DNA of 60,414 bases, from NCBI GenBank assembly GCA_937770485.1, contig CALJHX010000003.1, forward strand, positions 1 through 60,414, written 5' to 3'. Every line of letters begins with the position of its first letter. Position 1 is the first letter of the stretch. The position numbers and the translations under genes were made by a program. Below are positions 13,905 to 26,192 of this stretch, piece after piece. This stretch comes from an uncultured Verrucomicrobiae bacterium. Lineage in GTDB: Bacteria; Verrucomicrobiota; Verrucomicrobiia; Limisphaerales; UBA1096. The notes below the pieces were generated by a model, which searched no databases, was not told the DNA's origin, and saw nothing but the letters and a program-made list of their open reading frames with translations.

Positions 13905-14733
13905 ATGAACATGAAATCAAGATCAACTGCTGTAATGGCCGGCATCCTGTTGCTGCCGGTTATGGTGGACGCGTTCCCACCGGCTCCGCATCACACCTTT
14001 TTCGGGATGGTGCGCGACGAGTTGGGACGCCCCCTTGAGGGTGAGAAGGTTGAGGTGTTGTTTGAAACCTCCACCGGCCGACTGGTTCGGACCGGTGTGG
14101 GCCCGGCACCACGCCCGGGATCAACTACCGGCTCAGGGTGCCGATGGACTCCGGCGCCACGGCCGACCTCTACAACCCGGTGGCCATGCGTCATGGCCAT
14201 GCCGTACAAGATCCGGGTTCGAGTCGGGCGCAGAGGTCTATCTGCCGATCGAGATGGTGGGCGACCTGGCCAAGATGGGTCAACCGGGTGAGGAGACGCT
14301 GCTCAACCTGACGCTGGGCGAGGACACCGACGGCGACGGACTGCCGGACGCCTGGGAGCGTGCGTTGTTGGCTCAGGGCCAGGGCCTGGGAGACATCAAT
14401 CCCGGGGACGATACCGACGGCGACGGGATGAGCAATCTCGACGAGTATATCTCCGGCAACTATGCGTTCGACAAGGATGACGGGCTTCGTCTGGACATTG
14501 TAGAGAGCGGGGAAGCGGGTACGGTGCTGGAGTTCATGGGGATCCAGGGACGCACCTACACGATCAAGGGTTCGCCTGACCTGAAGGAATGGAGTGAGCT
14601 GACCTTTGAGATTGAGGGGCAGGAGGGCGAACTGGAGAATGTTCGGGCGGAGAAGGTGCAGAATTATCGTGTGACGGTGCCCGGGGATGAATCCGGTGCG
14701 ACAACCAAGTTCTTCAAGTTGATGGTGCAATAA
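13905..14733 (+). pseudogene. Secreted protein with thrombospondin type 3 calcium repeats, two frameshifts
   Basis: The gene starts at 13905 behind AGGAG (about 13892) with a signal peptide ending near VDAFPPAP. An Ig/carboxypeptidase-regulatory-like segment (FFGMVRDELGRPLEGEKVEV) follows. Frames change near 14103 and 14215. The last part reads cleanly to 14733 and has two Asp-rich TSP3-type calcium loops (DTDGDGLPDAWE and DDTDGDGMSNLDEY), then a beta domain with RTYTIKGSPDLKEW, common at the C-end of secreted Verrucomicrobiota proteins. It lies 26 bp behind the giant gene and 9 bp before the MORN lipoprotein gene, so the four genes probably form one transcription unit. Confidence 0.7.
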
Positions 14734-14742
14734 GGATCACGA

Positions 14743-18367
<3,625 letters not shown>

Positions 18368-18523
18368 ATTTTGTCAGTTGGGGAATGATGTTTTAGTCTC
18401 CCCTCAAAACATATAAAGAGTTCTTTATGATTTAAAATCGAAAGGGGTTCGCCAAGTCCATCCTAACTAATAAGTAATTTATAGCAGCAATAGAGGAAGG
18501 GTTTGTTGGTAGTAAAACCCAAG

Positions 18524-19993
18524 TCAGGCTAGCCAATCCTTGATCACATTGCCGGCGACGTCGGTCAACCGGAAGTCGCGTCCTTGAAAGCGGTAGGTGA
18601 GTTTTTCGTGATCCAGACCAAAACAGTGAAGCATGGTGGCATGCAGATCATTGGGATGAACCGGATTTTCAACGACATTCCAGCCGATTTCATCGGTTTT
18701 GCCGTAGATTTGTCCGCCTTTAAAACCGCCCCCCGCCATGAGCATGGAGAAGCAGAAAGGGTGGTGATCTCGTCCGGTGGCATTCTTGTTGCCTCCGCGG
18801 TTTTCACCCAGCGGCGTGCGGCCGAATTCAGAGGACCATTGCACCATGGTGCTGTCGAGCAGGCCACGCTGTTTCAAGTCGCGGATGAGTGCTGCGATGG
18901 GTTGGTCAACAACGCTGGCATTGTATTTGAGTTCTTTGTCCAGTCCACTGTGATGATCCCACGATGCGTAGATGATGTTGATGAAACGGACACCACGCTC
19001 AACCATGCGTCGGGCGAGCAGGCAGTTGCGTGCGAAATCTTGATGGGTGTTGCCTAGTTTACCGCGACCTCCACCGCCGGGGTCTTTTCGGTCCACGCCG
19101 TAGTCTTTCAGTGTGGAGCCATTTTCCTTGGACAGATCAATGAGTTCGGGCGCTGCCGTTTGCATTCGGCTTGCCAGTTCATAGCTGGCAATGCGACTGG
19201 CGATTTCTGGGTCTTTTATCTTTTCGTAACGTCCGTTGTTTACAGTGTGCAGAGTTTCCAGGCCTGCATGTTGAAGTTCGGGCGGTAGTCCCTTGGGATT
19301 GGATAGGTTTAGTACCGGTTCACCTTTGCTACGAAAAAGCACCCCCGTATAGGTGCTGGGCAAAAAGCCGCTTTGCCAGAGCGTGGCTCCTCCGCTGGAA
19401 CCGCGACCAGCTGTCAAAACCACATATCCTGGCAGGTTGTTTGAACCGTTGCCCAGACCGTAGTTAATCCATGAACCAACTGTGGGCATTCCAAATCTCG
19501 AGACACCGGACTGCATGAGTAGTTGCCCTGGATGATGGTTGAATTCATCGGTGTGCATGGAGCGGACCATCAACAAGTCGTCGGCTACCGTTCCGAGATG
19601 AGGAAGGTAATCGCTGAATTCCATGCCGGATTGGCCGTGAGGCTTGAAGACCCGCTTGGTGCCCATCAACTTGACGGTGTCAGGTTTAATGAAGGCAAAT
19701 CTGGCCTTGTCCAAAACTTCCTTGGGTAGGGATTGGCCATCTCGTTTATTGAGTTCCGGCTTGGGGTCAAACAGATCCAGGTGTGATGGCGCGCCGGCCA
19801 TGAAAATGTTGATGCATGCCTTGGCTTGAGGCGCAAAATGCGGTTTGCGTGGCGCGAGCGGGTTAGCGAATTCATTAGCCAGCAATCCGTCTTCGGCTAG
19901 CAGCGATGCTAGCGCCACTCCGCCCAGTCCGCTGGCGCTGGTGGCAAGGAAATTGCGGCGAGTCTGTTCAAGTTGCGATTGTATCGGATGCAT
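18524..19993 (-). CDS. DUF1501 family Tat-exported protein, second gene of an operon split by the island
   Basis: This 489-residue protein starts at ATG 19993 (an in-frame GTG at 19999 also exists and lies in the attachment repeat). The N-end has a twin-arginine signal (RRNFLATSASGLGG). The body has the sulfatase/alkaline-phosphatase-like DUF1501 fold with blocks FMAGAPSHLDLFDPKP, GVRFINIIYASWDHH and SEFGRTPLGE. In Planctomycetota and Verrucomicrobiota it is almost always encoded directly downstream of a DUF1549/DUF1553 protein; biochemical role unknown. Here that partner is missing upstream but present at 48022-51048, ending in the same sequence in which this gene starts. The island appears to have separated the two. 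Present expression would need a new promoter from the island end. Confidence 0.9.
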   Translation of the reverse strand: MHPIQSQLEQTRRNFLATSASGLGGVALASLLAEDGLLANEFANPLAPRKPHFAPQAKACINIFMAGAPSHLDLFDPKPELNKRDGQSLPKEVLDKARFAFIKPDTVKLMGTKRVFKPHGQSGMEFSDYLPHLGTVADDLLMVRSMHTDEFNHHPGQLLMQSGVSRFGMPTVGSWINYGLGNGSNNLPGYVVLTAGRGSSGGATLWQSGFLPSTYTGVLFRSKGEPVLNLSNPKGLPPELQHAGLETLHTVNNGRYEKIKDPEIASRIASYELASRMQTAAPELIDLSKENGSTLKDYGVDRKDPGGGGRGKLGNTHQDFARNCLLARRMVERGVRFINIIYASWDHHSGLDKELKYNASVVDQPIAALIRDLKQRGLLDSTMVQWSSEFGRTPLGENRGGNKNATGRDHHPFCFSMLMAGGGFKGGQIYGKTDEIGWNVVENPVHPNDLHATMLHCFGLDHEKLTYRFQGRDFRLTDVAGNVIKDWLA

Positions 19994-19994
19994 A

Positions 19995-20013
19995 ATCACT
20001 CGCGGGTGATGAA
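19995..20013. repeat. Left attachment repeat of the island (19 bp)
   Basis: The 19 bases ATCACTCGCGGGTGATGAA are repeated exactly at 48021-48039. The first 16 bases form an imperfect palindrome (ATCAC-TCGCGG-GTGAT), the usual form of a tyrosine recombinase crossover site. Outside both copies lie the two halves of a known operon. On the island side the sequences differ at once. Confidence 0.8.
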
Positions 20014-20056
20014 CTTAATGCTCATTATAGCCAATGTTTAATGGGTTTTTTCACAA

Positions 20057-20236
20057 TTAAATTATTGGTGCCACTTCTGGTGCCACTTTTTTGAGGCCGC
20101 CGGTGACACCGCGATACTCAGAAATGGCTTCCCATTCGATTTTGGTACAGACCGAATACCTGCCTCTGACCTCTGGAACTGGAACCTCAAAAATCTCACC
20201 GTGCTTAATCAGAACCAACCGAAATAGCTTTAATCG
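20057..20236 (-). pseudogene. C-terminal gene remnant at the left island end
   Basis: About 59 codons are open on the minus strand and end at TAA 20057-20059, with GEIFEVPVPEVRGRY, EWEAISEYRGVTGG and KKVAPEVAP. It has no start and looks like the tail of a longer protein. The end contains a doubled GTGGCACC-type sequence; GGTGCCACTTTT also lies near the recombinase start at 47890. A recombinase-related origin is possible but not shown. The rest of 20014-20378 holds no gene I can support. Confidence 0.4.
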
Positions 20237-20378
20237 CTAACTGAGTAAAGCTTGGAGGTAAACTGATCACCCTCAATCTGTCTTATAGGAGCCGTTTAAA
20301 GTTCAGCGAACCTCAACTATATTTAATAGCCCTTGAAACCTAATTTAATAAAAATTAAAATTTACAGATATAAAATCA

Positions 20379-20739
20379 ATGCTCATTTCAATTGTCTCAG
20401 CCGTACCTCTGATGGGGTGTGGGTCCGAATCGGATTATTCAGGGAATTATTCCTTAAACCTTGAGTTCATGAAAATTGACTTGGAGTTAAAACGCGATAG
20501 TTCATTCATCGCTATATCGTCACAGGAAAAAGGTAATAGTTTGGTCGGCAATTGGAAAGTAGAAGGAGATTTGTTGATATACGAAGGCACATCAAAGATC
20601 AAAAAATGTTGAAGCCAATAAAAAGACCACCATCAAGTTCCATGAAAACACTTTCAAAGTAATTTCTTGAATTGATGGTGGAAAAGGAAGAACCATTATT
20701 GAAGATGATCCCACTGCGAGTGAATGGCCTTTATTTTAA
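20379..20739 (+). pseudogene. Small lipoprotein gene with diverged cassette start, broken
   Basis: The first codons (MLISIVSAVPLMGCG) are a diverged copy of the ankyrin-cassette signal module, with lipobox LMGC. The interior is not ankyrin but a small beta-type sequence (SGNYSLNLEF, VGNWKVEGDLLIYEGTSKIK). The frame breaks at 20612 in a run of A. It goes on in another frame (NVEANKKTTIKFHENTFKVIS), then meets an in-frame TGA and ends at 20739. It shows that the shared signal module is joined to different bodies. Confidence 0.5.
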
Positions 20740-20745
20740 AAAGAA

Positions 20746-20920
20746 CTAAACCAACCCAGTCCAACACTTGAACGCCGCAGAGTTGTTGTTCCACACCGTG
20801 CACAGTCCCGTCGCCAGACGGCGAACGTAGTTTTCTTCCGTCTCGGTTTCCTTCAAGTCCATCACGTGCACGATGGCGGTATGTCTCTCCGGCTCGCATG
20901 CTTTCGGTTCAGCTATTAAC
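20746..20920 (-). pseudogene. Minus-strand protein tail ending NNNSAAFKCWTGLV
   Basis: About 58 codons read VMDLKETETEENYVRRLATG, then CTVWNNNSAAFKCWTGLV and a stop at 20746. The same tail, more or less decayed, recurs before cassette starts near 23864, 24340, 24860, 27850, 40470, 41180 and 41670, always on the minus strand. The parent protein is not recognised. It probably marks a conserved neighbour gene copied together with the cassettes. Confidence 0.45.
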
Positions 20921-21006
20921 CCTTAGTTTTTAAGGCTGAAGGCCTTTTGCGGCAACAGTTAAAACGCCTTGAAAACCGCACTCATCGGGATGACAGTCGG
21001 CTCACC

Positions 21007-21354
21007 ATGAAATCACAACTGATCTCAATCGTCGTAGCCGTGCTGGTTTTGGGGTGTGGGGTGTCGCAGCAGTCGGTTCCTTCACCGGAGACAACACCAG
21101 TTGAACCCGTTGCCGAAGCTGCAACACCAGAACCGCCGACAGCTAAAGTGCCAGACATCTCAATTCACATAGCTGCCATGCAAGGAAATCTTGGAGCAGT
21201 CAAACAGCACATTGCTGCTGGTGCGGATGTGAATGCGAAGGATGTGAATGGATACACACCGCTAGATTGGGCTATCTTTAACAAAGACACCGAAACCGCC
21301 GCACTCCTCCTCAAACACGGAGGCAAGACGGGTGCAGAATTGAAAGTTAAATAG
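21007..21354 (+). CDS. Ankyrin-repeat lipoprotein (cassette 1)
   Basis: The start is ATG 21007; the upstream leader is open in frame but matches the non-coding leader of other copies. A lipoprotein signal (lipobox VLGC), a Pro/Glu/Thr-rich linker, then about two ankyrin repeats (AAMQGNLGAVKQHIAAGADV, AKDVNGYTPLDWAIF) and the cassette end LLLKHGGKTGAELK. 115 residues. Expected to be anchored in the outer or inner membrane by lipid and to present a small protein-binding module in the periplasm. Partner unknown. Confidence 0.8.
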   Translation: MKSQLISIVVAVLVLGCGVSQQSVPSPETTPVEPVAEAATPEPPTAKVPDISIHIAAMQGNLGAVKQHIAAGADVNAKDVNGYTPLDWAIFNKDTETAALLLKHGGKTGAELKVK

Positions 21355-21356
21355 GG

Positions 21357-21635
21357 ATGAAAAAGAAGACTTTAAACAATCTCTGGAAGGAGGTGGCCGA
21401 TGGATCTACACGGAGGGTTTTCACTTGTCTTGAATCAGGTCTGGATATCAACGTAAGGATGTACGGTGGAAGAACTGTATTACAACGAACGACTACTTTA
21501 AGGTAGCCGGAGATGGTAGCTTATTTCTTAAAAAAGGGCGACAATGTTGATGCTAGAATTGGAGCAAACGGAGACAATCCTGTCGACATTGCAGAGAAGC
21601 AAGGTACCAAAGAAGTTAAATTACAATTACTTTAG
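21357..21635 (+). pseudogene. Ankyrin-type gene without signal peptide, interrupted
   Basis: ATG 21357 follows the previous stop by two bases. The first 48 codons (WKEVADGSTRRVFTCLESGL, DINVRMYGGRTVL) end at TAG 21503. The ankyrin reading goes on in another frame (MVAYFLKKGDNVDARIG, NPVDIAEKQGTKEVKLQLL) to 21635, three bases before the dehydrogenase gene. One frameshift explains the break. Confidence 0.5.
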
Positions 21636-21638
21636 ACC

Positions 21639-23300
21639 ATGCTCCGACTTACCGAAATCAAACTGCCGCTAGAGCATGCTGAGGCTGATCTCGCCGCCGC
21701 GATTACCGACAAACTCGAGATATCCGCCGAACAACTGCAGGGTTTCTCTGTCGTCAAACGGAGTTATGACGCTCGCCAGCAGGACAACATTCTGCTGATT
21801 TATCATCTGGACGTGCAGCTGGCCGCCGAACTGGAGACGCAGTTGCTGGAGAAGTTTGTCAGGCAGTCGTTTTGTCGGACCAGCCCTGACACCAGGTATC
21901 AATTCGTCGGTCTGGCCGACGCCGACTTTCCCAACAGTGAGCAACAGCGCCCGCTGGTGATTGGCTTTGGACCCTGCGGTATCCTCGCCGCCCTGCTGTT
22001 GGCGCAAATGGGCCTGCGGCCGATTGTGCTCGAGCGCGGCCTTGAGGTGCGTCAGCGCACCCAGGACACCTGGAAATTTTGGCGTAAACGCGAGTTAAAT
22101 ACCGAATCCAATGTCCAGTTTGGCGAGGGCGGCGCCGGTACGTTTTCCGATGGCAAGCTCTACAGCCAAATAAAAGACAAGCGCTACCTGGGACGCAAAG
22201 TGCTGACCGAATTAGTTAAAGCCGGTGCTTCCGCCGAGATTCTGATACTGAGCAAACCGCATATAGGCACCTTTAAACTGGTCAAGGTCGTGGAAAACAT
22301 GCGAGCCGAAATAACCCGGCTCGGTGGTGAGATTCGCTTTGGCCAAAAAGTGGAAGCTCTGCTGTGCGAACCGCTCCCGGTGGATGGCAACGACGGCGAT
22401 CACAGTCGCCAACGGGTCAGCGCTATAACCCTGGCTAGTGGTGAGACCCTGCACAGTCGCCACATTGTGCTGGCGATCGGTCACAGCGCCCGCGACACCT
22501 TTCAGATGTTGTTTGAAAGTGGCGTGTACATGGAAGCCAAGCCCTTCTCCATCGGCTTTCGTATTGAGCATCCTCAATCGGTAATTGATCGTGCCCGCTT
22601 TGGCAAGTACGCAGGCAACCCGATTCTCGGCGCCGCCGATTACAAGTTAGTGCACCACTGCAAGAACGGACGCAGCGTTTACAGTTTCTGCATGTGTCCG
22701 GGGGGCACGGTGGTGGCGGCATCCTCTGAGGCAGGCGGTGTGGTCACTAATGGCATGTCGCAGTACTCGCGCAATGAACGCAACGCCAACTCGGCGATCG
22801 TGGTGGGTATTACCCCGCAGGAGGATTATCCCGAGCATGTCCTGGCCGGTGTTGATTTGCAGCGCAAGTTGGAGAAGCTGGCCTTTGAATTAGGGGGCGC
22901 AGATTACAGTGCTCCGGCGCAATTGGTGGGTGACTTCCTCAACGACCAGTCCTCCACCGAGCTTGCCAGCGCACTGCCTTCCTACCAACCGGGTATCAAG
23001 TTAACGGACCTCTCGTTGGCACTACCCGCTTTTGCGGTGGCAGCCATTCGCGAGGCGATTCCGGTATTCGACAAACAGATCAAGGGGTTCGCTATGGCCG
23101 ATGCATTGCTGACTGGGGTTGAAACCCGTACCTCCTCGCCGATCTGTATCAAACGAGGCAAGGCCTACCAAAGCCTCAATACCATCGGCCTGTATCCTGC
23201 TGGCGAAGGTGCCGGCTATGCCGGCGGCATCCTCTCCGCCGGAATTGACGGGATCAAAGTTGCAGAAGCTATTGCCATGTCACTGTTAGCCAGCGAGTGA
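21639..23300 (+). CDS. FAD-dependent dehydrogenase (COG2509-like)
   Basis: A 553-residue flavoprotein. Residues 1-95 are the small N-terminal domain of this family (LPLEHAEADLAAAI, VVKRSYDARQ). Residues 107-134 hold the FAD-binding Rossmann motif VIGFGPCGILAALL with Glu at the end of the second strand. FGEGGAGTFSDGKLYSQIKD and the C-terminal GEGAGYAGGILSAG are family hallmarks. Substrate unknown; cytosolic, no signal. Base composition is richer in G+C than the ankyrin genes around it. The protein looks like the gammaproteobacterial version by my recall, which would fit transfer into the island; a tree is needed. Complete and undamaged. Confidence 0.85.
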   Translation: MLRLTEIKLPLEHAEADLAAAITDKLEISAEQLQGFSVVKRSYDARQQDNILLIYHLDVQLAAELETQLLEKFVRQSFCRTSPDTRYQFVGLADADFPNSEQQRPLVIGFGPCGILAALLLAQMGLRPIVLERGLEVRQRTQDTWKFWRKRELNTESNVQFGEGGAGTFSDGKLYSQIKDKRYLGRKVLTELVKAGASAEILILSKPHIGTFKLVKVVENMRAEITRLGGEIRFGQKVEALLCEPLPVDGNDGDHSRQRVSAITLASGETLHSRHIVLAIGHSARDTFQMLFESGVYMEAKPFSIGFRIEHPQSVIDRARFGKYAGNPILGAADYKLVHHCKNGRSVYSFCMCPGGTVVAASSEAGGVVTNGMSQYSRNERNANSAIVVGITPQEDYPEHVLAGVDLQRKLEKLAFELGGADYSAPAQLVGDFLNDQSSTELASALPSYQPGIKLTDLSLALPAFAVAAIREAIPVFDKQIKGFAMADALLTGVETRTSSPICIKRGKAYQSLNTIGLYPAGEGAGYAGGILSAGIDGIKVAEAIAMSLLASE

Positions 23301-23489
23301 ACTAAACAGGCTGCAGCTCGGTTGTCGCAGAGCGAAGGAAAGAGATTATTTCTCATTTCGTTGAGTCTCGGGGGGCACGTAAGAACACAATCCAATTATC
23401 TCAGAAGCATCAATACTTTGATCAAATAGTCGATGCTGAAAAAGTCGTTTTCAGTTGAGTGAGCGGGGAGTCCCAGAGCAGAATGGACG

Positions 23490-23550
23490 AGATATCCTCC
23501 GCAAACACGGCGGCAAGACAGGTGAAGAATTGAAAGCTTTAGGCAAGTAA
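23490..23550 (+). pseudogene. Orphan ankyrin-cassette end
   Basis: About twenty codons read ILRKHGGKTGEELKALGK and stop, with no ankyrin body before them. The upstream 23301-23490 shows no gene. The copy is followed by the cassette leader (GCAACAGTTAAAACGGCTTG) at 23565. Confidence 0.7.
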
Positions 23551-23625
23551 CCAAACCTACCTCTCGGGCAACAGTTAAAACGGCTTGAAAACTGTGCTCA
23601 GCGGGATGACCGTCGGTTCTGCGTA

Positions 23626-23877
23626 ATGAATCAAAACAAGAAAAAATTTAAATTCTTATTTGGTGGGATGGCCGTGATGGTCGTTACAACGGTCGGTGGA
23701 GTGATGATTGGATTGGGAGATGGCAGCCGTCCATAGGGCGGCGCATTTCATGCGATTTACGGAGGAATAACCGGTGCAGCTGTCGGTCTACCGATCTGGG
23801 GTCTGCTTGGCTACATGGTCTATCGCAAAAAAAATGCAGCACCCAATGAAATTATACCAGACGACACCACCACTTGA
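23626..23877 (+). pseudogene. Small two-helix membrane protein gene with an in-frame TAG
   Basis: It follows the cassette leader but has no lipoprotein signal. The 36 codons to TAG hold one membrane helix (GGMAVMVVTTVGGVMIGLG); after the stop the same frame goes on with a second (GAAVGLPIWGLLGYMVYRKK) to 23877. A similar second helix lies at about 27722-27775. It is read here as a gene with one nonsense change; two separate peptides are less likely. Confidence 0.45.
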
Positions 23878-23895
23878 ACGCCGCAGGGATCACGC

Positions 23896-24267
23896 TCAAT
23901 CGAGTGCGTAGACGGTGCCGTAGGCCGTATTTTTGACAAGGTCGAAGTTGTCCACTGCGAACGTCCGCTGGCCATTAGCCAGTTGAGTAATGTGTTTCAG
24001 TATCCGTTGATTTGGCCCACTACTTCGCCACACCCCCCCCCCACTAAACTCTACTGTCCCGCCATCTGGCGAGAATGCTTGCCCTCGAATCGTATGTGCC
24101 CCGGTCTCCTCCTCCGGAACTATGGCGGGCCCAAGCGTGACCGTATACAGCACATTCCCGAAGGGGCCAGTTTCATTCTCTACGTTAACTACCAACCCTG
24201 CCTCTGTAGCCGTCACCGAGGTAATCTTGCCAACAAAATCCGTCAATTTCTCACCTAGAGCATTCAT
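23896..24267 (-). CDS. Hypothetical beta-rich protein with a poly-G tract
   Basis: 123 residues, no signal peptide. The sequence (VGKITSVTATEAGLVVNVEN, HTIRGQAFSPDGGTVEF) suggests beta strands. A run of ten G lies in codons of GGGV (plus-strand C at 24033-24042) in mid-gene; slippage there would switch the frame. No family is recognised. Real coding is likely because one frame stays open with balanced composition. Confidence 0.55.
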   Translation of the reverse strand: MNALGEKLTDFVGKITSVTATEAGLVVNVENETGPFGNVLYTVTLGPAIVPEEETGAHTIRGQAFSPDGGTVEFSGGGVWRSSGPNQRILKHITQLANGQRTFAVDNFDLVKNTAYGTVYALD

Positions 24268-24417
24268 AAAGGGCGAATTCTACCAGCTCGGCTACACTTA
24301 GTCCATGGAGCCTGTTTCTGGAGTAAGTTGTGCAATTAAACCAATCCATTCCACCACTTGAACACATTCGAGTTTTAGGTTGGCTTTTTTGCAACAAAGA
24401 ATAAAAATATCCCTGTT

Positions 24418-24852
24418 ATGGGTTCATTTCAAATTAATAGGCATCACTCTGACAACTGTGGAACTGGTGGAACTGAATGTAGACCAGCTTTGGACTTATC
24501 ATCACCTGCCGGTCAGGGAACTTTTGATATTACCAACATTGAACTCGATGGAGATCTTTTAGTAGTTCATTTTCATGGGAAAGTAGAGGGTTATGGAACT
24601 GTTATTGTTTCGCATGAATACGATCAAAACATTCCTGAATGTTCGGGTGGAACTTTGGTTGGATCAGGTCAGGGTATTCTGGATAATGGGGATGTGGTAA
24701 GAGGTACTCACCGAGGAACTTTTACTCGCGATGCTGGAATGTTGACTGGCTATTTCACTGATGTTGTAACCAATGGTGATAAGAATTTTGTCAAATTTGA
24801 AGTCGATTTGATTAATCGATCAGCAAAAGTCAGTTACTACTCTTTAAATTAA
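24418..24852 (+). CDS. Hypothetical A+T-rich protein
   Basis: 144 residues from ATG 24418. The sequence alternates polar and hydrophobic residues (FDITNIELDGDLLVVHFHGK, RGTFTRDAGMLTGYFTDVV), as in a small beta barrel. No signal peptide is visible, though the start is uncertain because the region before it is a decayed cassette spacer. No known family. Composition is A+T-rich like the ankyrin genes. Confidence 0.55.
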   Translation: MGSFQINRHHSDNCGTGGTECRPALDLSSPAGQGTFDITNIELDGDLLVVHFHGKVEGYGTVIVSHEYDQNIPECSGGTLVGSGQGILDNGDVVRGTHRGTFTRDAGMLTGYFTDVVTNGDKNFVKFEVDLINRSAKVSYYSLN

Positions 24853-24963
24853 AGCCAACTGAACCAACCCGCTCCACCACTTGAACGCATCAGGGTTGTT
24901 GTTCGGCGGCAACAGTTAAAACGGGTTGAAAACTGAACTTATCGGGGTTACAACACCCTCGGT

Positions 24964-25674
24964 GTGAATTCAACTCTCATTTCAATCGTCGCAGTCATAT
25001 TGCTGGCGGGGGCAATCTTCGCTGGTCCGATTCACGATGCTGCCCTTAATGGTGTTCTTGCGGGTGTACAAGCAGAATTGGACAAAGGGGTGGATGTGAA
25101 TGCGAAAGGTGAGGAGGGATGGACTCCTTTGCATTCTGCGGCAACCAAGGAAATCGCCGAACTGCTAATCGCTAAAGGTGCGGATGTGAATGCAAAGAGT
25201 GATGATGGTACAACACCGCTAGATGTGGCCATCGAGCTAAAGCGAACCGGAATCGTTAATCTCCTCCGCAAACACGGCGGCAAGACGGGTGAAGAATTTG
25301 GACCTCGATTAGAATACGGCAAGAACCAATGGCCATTCGATTTCAGTTTCACTGCCAAAAGAGGAAAGACCTACGCGGCCGAAGTGACGCAGGACTTTAA
25401 GCAGTGTGGTGATTTGGAGACAATCAAGGGATATGGTAAGCAGGTTAAGTTCATTGACTCTAGGAACACAGCAGAAATCTTACTCCAGCAACATACAGCC
25501 AAGCATGGAGGATTTGGCATAAGAACATGGGCGGCCGACGGGGGAGACCTTAAATCTTTTGACGAAACCAAAGGACAATATGAAATTTTATCACCGCCAG
25601 AGTTTGCAGAACGACTTGATCTTGATTACCCGATAAAGCAATACTACCGAGTAAGATGGGCATATACCGAGTAG
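24964..25674 (+). CDS. Ankyrin protein fused past the cassette end to a new C-terminal domain
   Basis: The GTG start is placed by alignment with the other cassette starts. It has a signal peptide (STLISIVAVILLAGAIFAG) without a clear lipobox, then about three ankyrin repeats (residues 20-100) and the conserved end LLRKHGGKTGEE. Instead of stopping there, the frame goes into about 130 further residues (PFDFSFTAKRGKTYAAEVTQ, YYRVRWAYTE). The word FTAKRGK also occurs at the C-end of the SGNH esterase at 39228. The displaced original cassette end lies just behind, at 25690-25746. This looks like insertion of a module by recombination at the shared end. Confidence 0.75.
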   Translation: MNSTLISIVAVILLAGAIFAGPIHDAALNGVLAGVQAELDKGVDVNAKGEEGWTPLHSAATKEIAELLIAKGADVNAKSDDGTTPLDVAIELKRTGIVNLLRKHGGKTGEEFGPRLEYGKNQWPFDFSFTAKRGKTYAAEVTQDFKQCGDLETIKGYGKQVKFIDSRNTAEILLQQHTAKHGGFGIRTWAADGGDLKSFDETKGQYEILSPPEFAERLDLDYPIKQYYRVRWAYTE

Positions 25675-25689
25675 TAGGCGTGTAACTCC

Positions 25690-25746
25690 CTCTTCCGCAA
25701 ACACGGCGGCAAGACAGGTGAAGAATTGAAAACTGAAAGCAAATGA
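25690..25746 (+). pseudogene. Displaced cassette end behind the fused gene
   Basis: It reads LFRKHGGKTGEELKTESK and stops at TGA 25744-25746. It is in no complete gene. Together with the copy at about 25261-25300 it forms a direct repeat around the inserted C-terminal domain. The stop overlaps the ATG of the next cassette. Confidence 0.7.
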
Positions 25747-26192
25747 AACTACTAATCACAACAATCGCAGCCGTGGTGCTGGTGGGGTGTGGTGAGTCGC
25801 AGCAGTCGGCTCCTGCACCAGAAACGAAAACAGTTGAACCCGTTGCTGAAGTTATAAAACCAGAACCGCCGACAGCAAAACCAGAACACCCACAAGCAAA
25901 TCGTGCGCTGATTGAAGCAACGGCAACCGGAAACGTTGAGGCCATCAAAAAAGCCATTGCTGATGGAGCGGATGTGAATGTGAAGGCGGTTGGTGGAGGG
26001 ACTATTTTGTTTATTGCGGCTCATGAAGGTCACAGGGAAGTCGCCGAACTACTAATTGCCGAAGGTGCAGATGTAAATGAGACGAATGATAGTGGTGAAA
26101 CGCCGCTGGATTATACCAAAGGCGAAACCGCCGACCTCCTCCGCAAACACGGCGGCAAGACGGGTGAAGAATTGAAAGCTGAAGGGAAATGA
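25743..26192 (+). CDS. Ankyrin-repeat lipoprotein (cassette)
   Basis: 149 residues. Signal MKLLITTIAAVVLVGCG with lipobox LVGC, a Pro/Glu/Thr-rich linker (residues 20-52), three ankyrin units (GNVEAIKKAIADGADVNVK, HREVAELLIAEGADVNE, NDSGETPLDY) and the cassette end LLRKHGGKTGEELKAEGK. Both ends overlap neighbours by ATGA, so it belongs to a coupled array. Role as in other copies: a lipid-anchored binding module, partner unknown. Confidence 0.85.
   Translation: MKLLITTIAAVVLVGCGESQQSAPAPETKTVEPVAEVIKPEPPTAKPEHPQANRALIEATATGNVEAIKKAIADGADVNVKAVGGGTILFIAAHEGHREVAELLIAEGADVNETNDSGETPLDYTKGETADLLRKHGGKTGEELKAEGK

Noticed and set aside
19997..20040. Left repeat as the remnant end of a second DUF1549/DUF1553 gene
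   Set aside because: Upstream codons read MSIK in place of the conserved LNLDE, so similarity stops sharply at the 19-bp edge, as expected for an attachment site.
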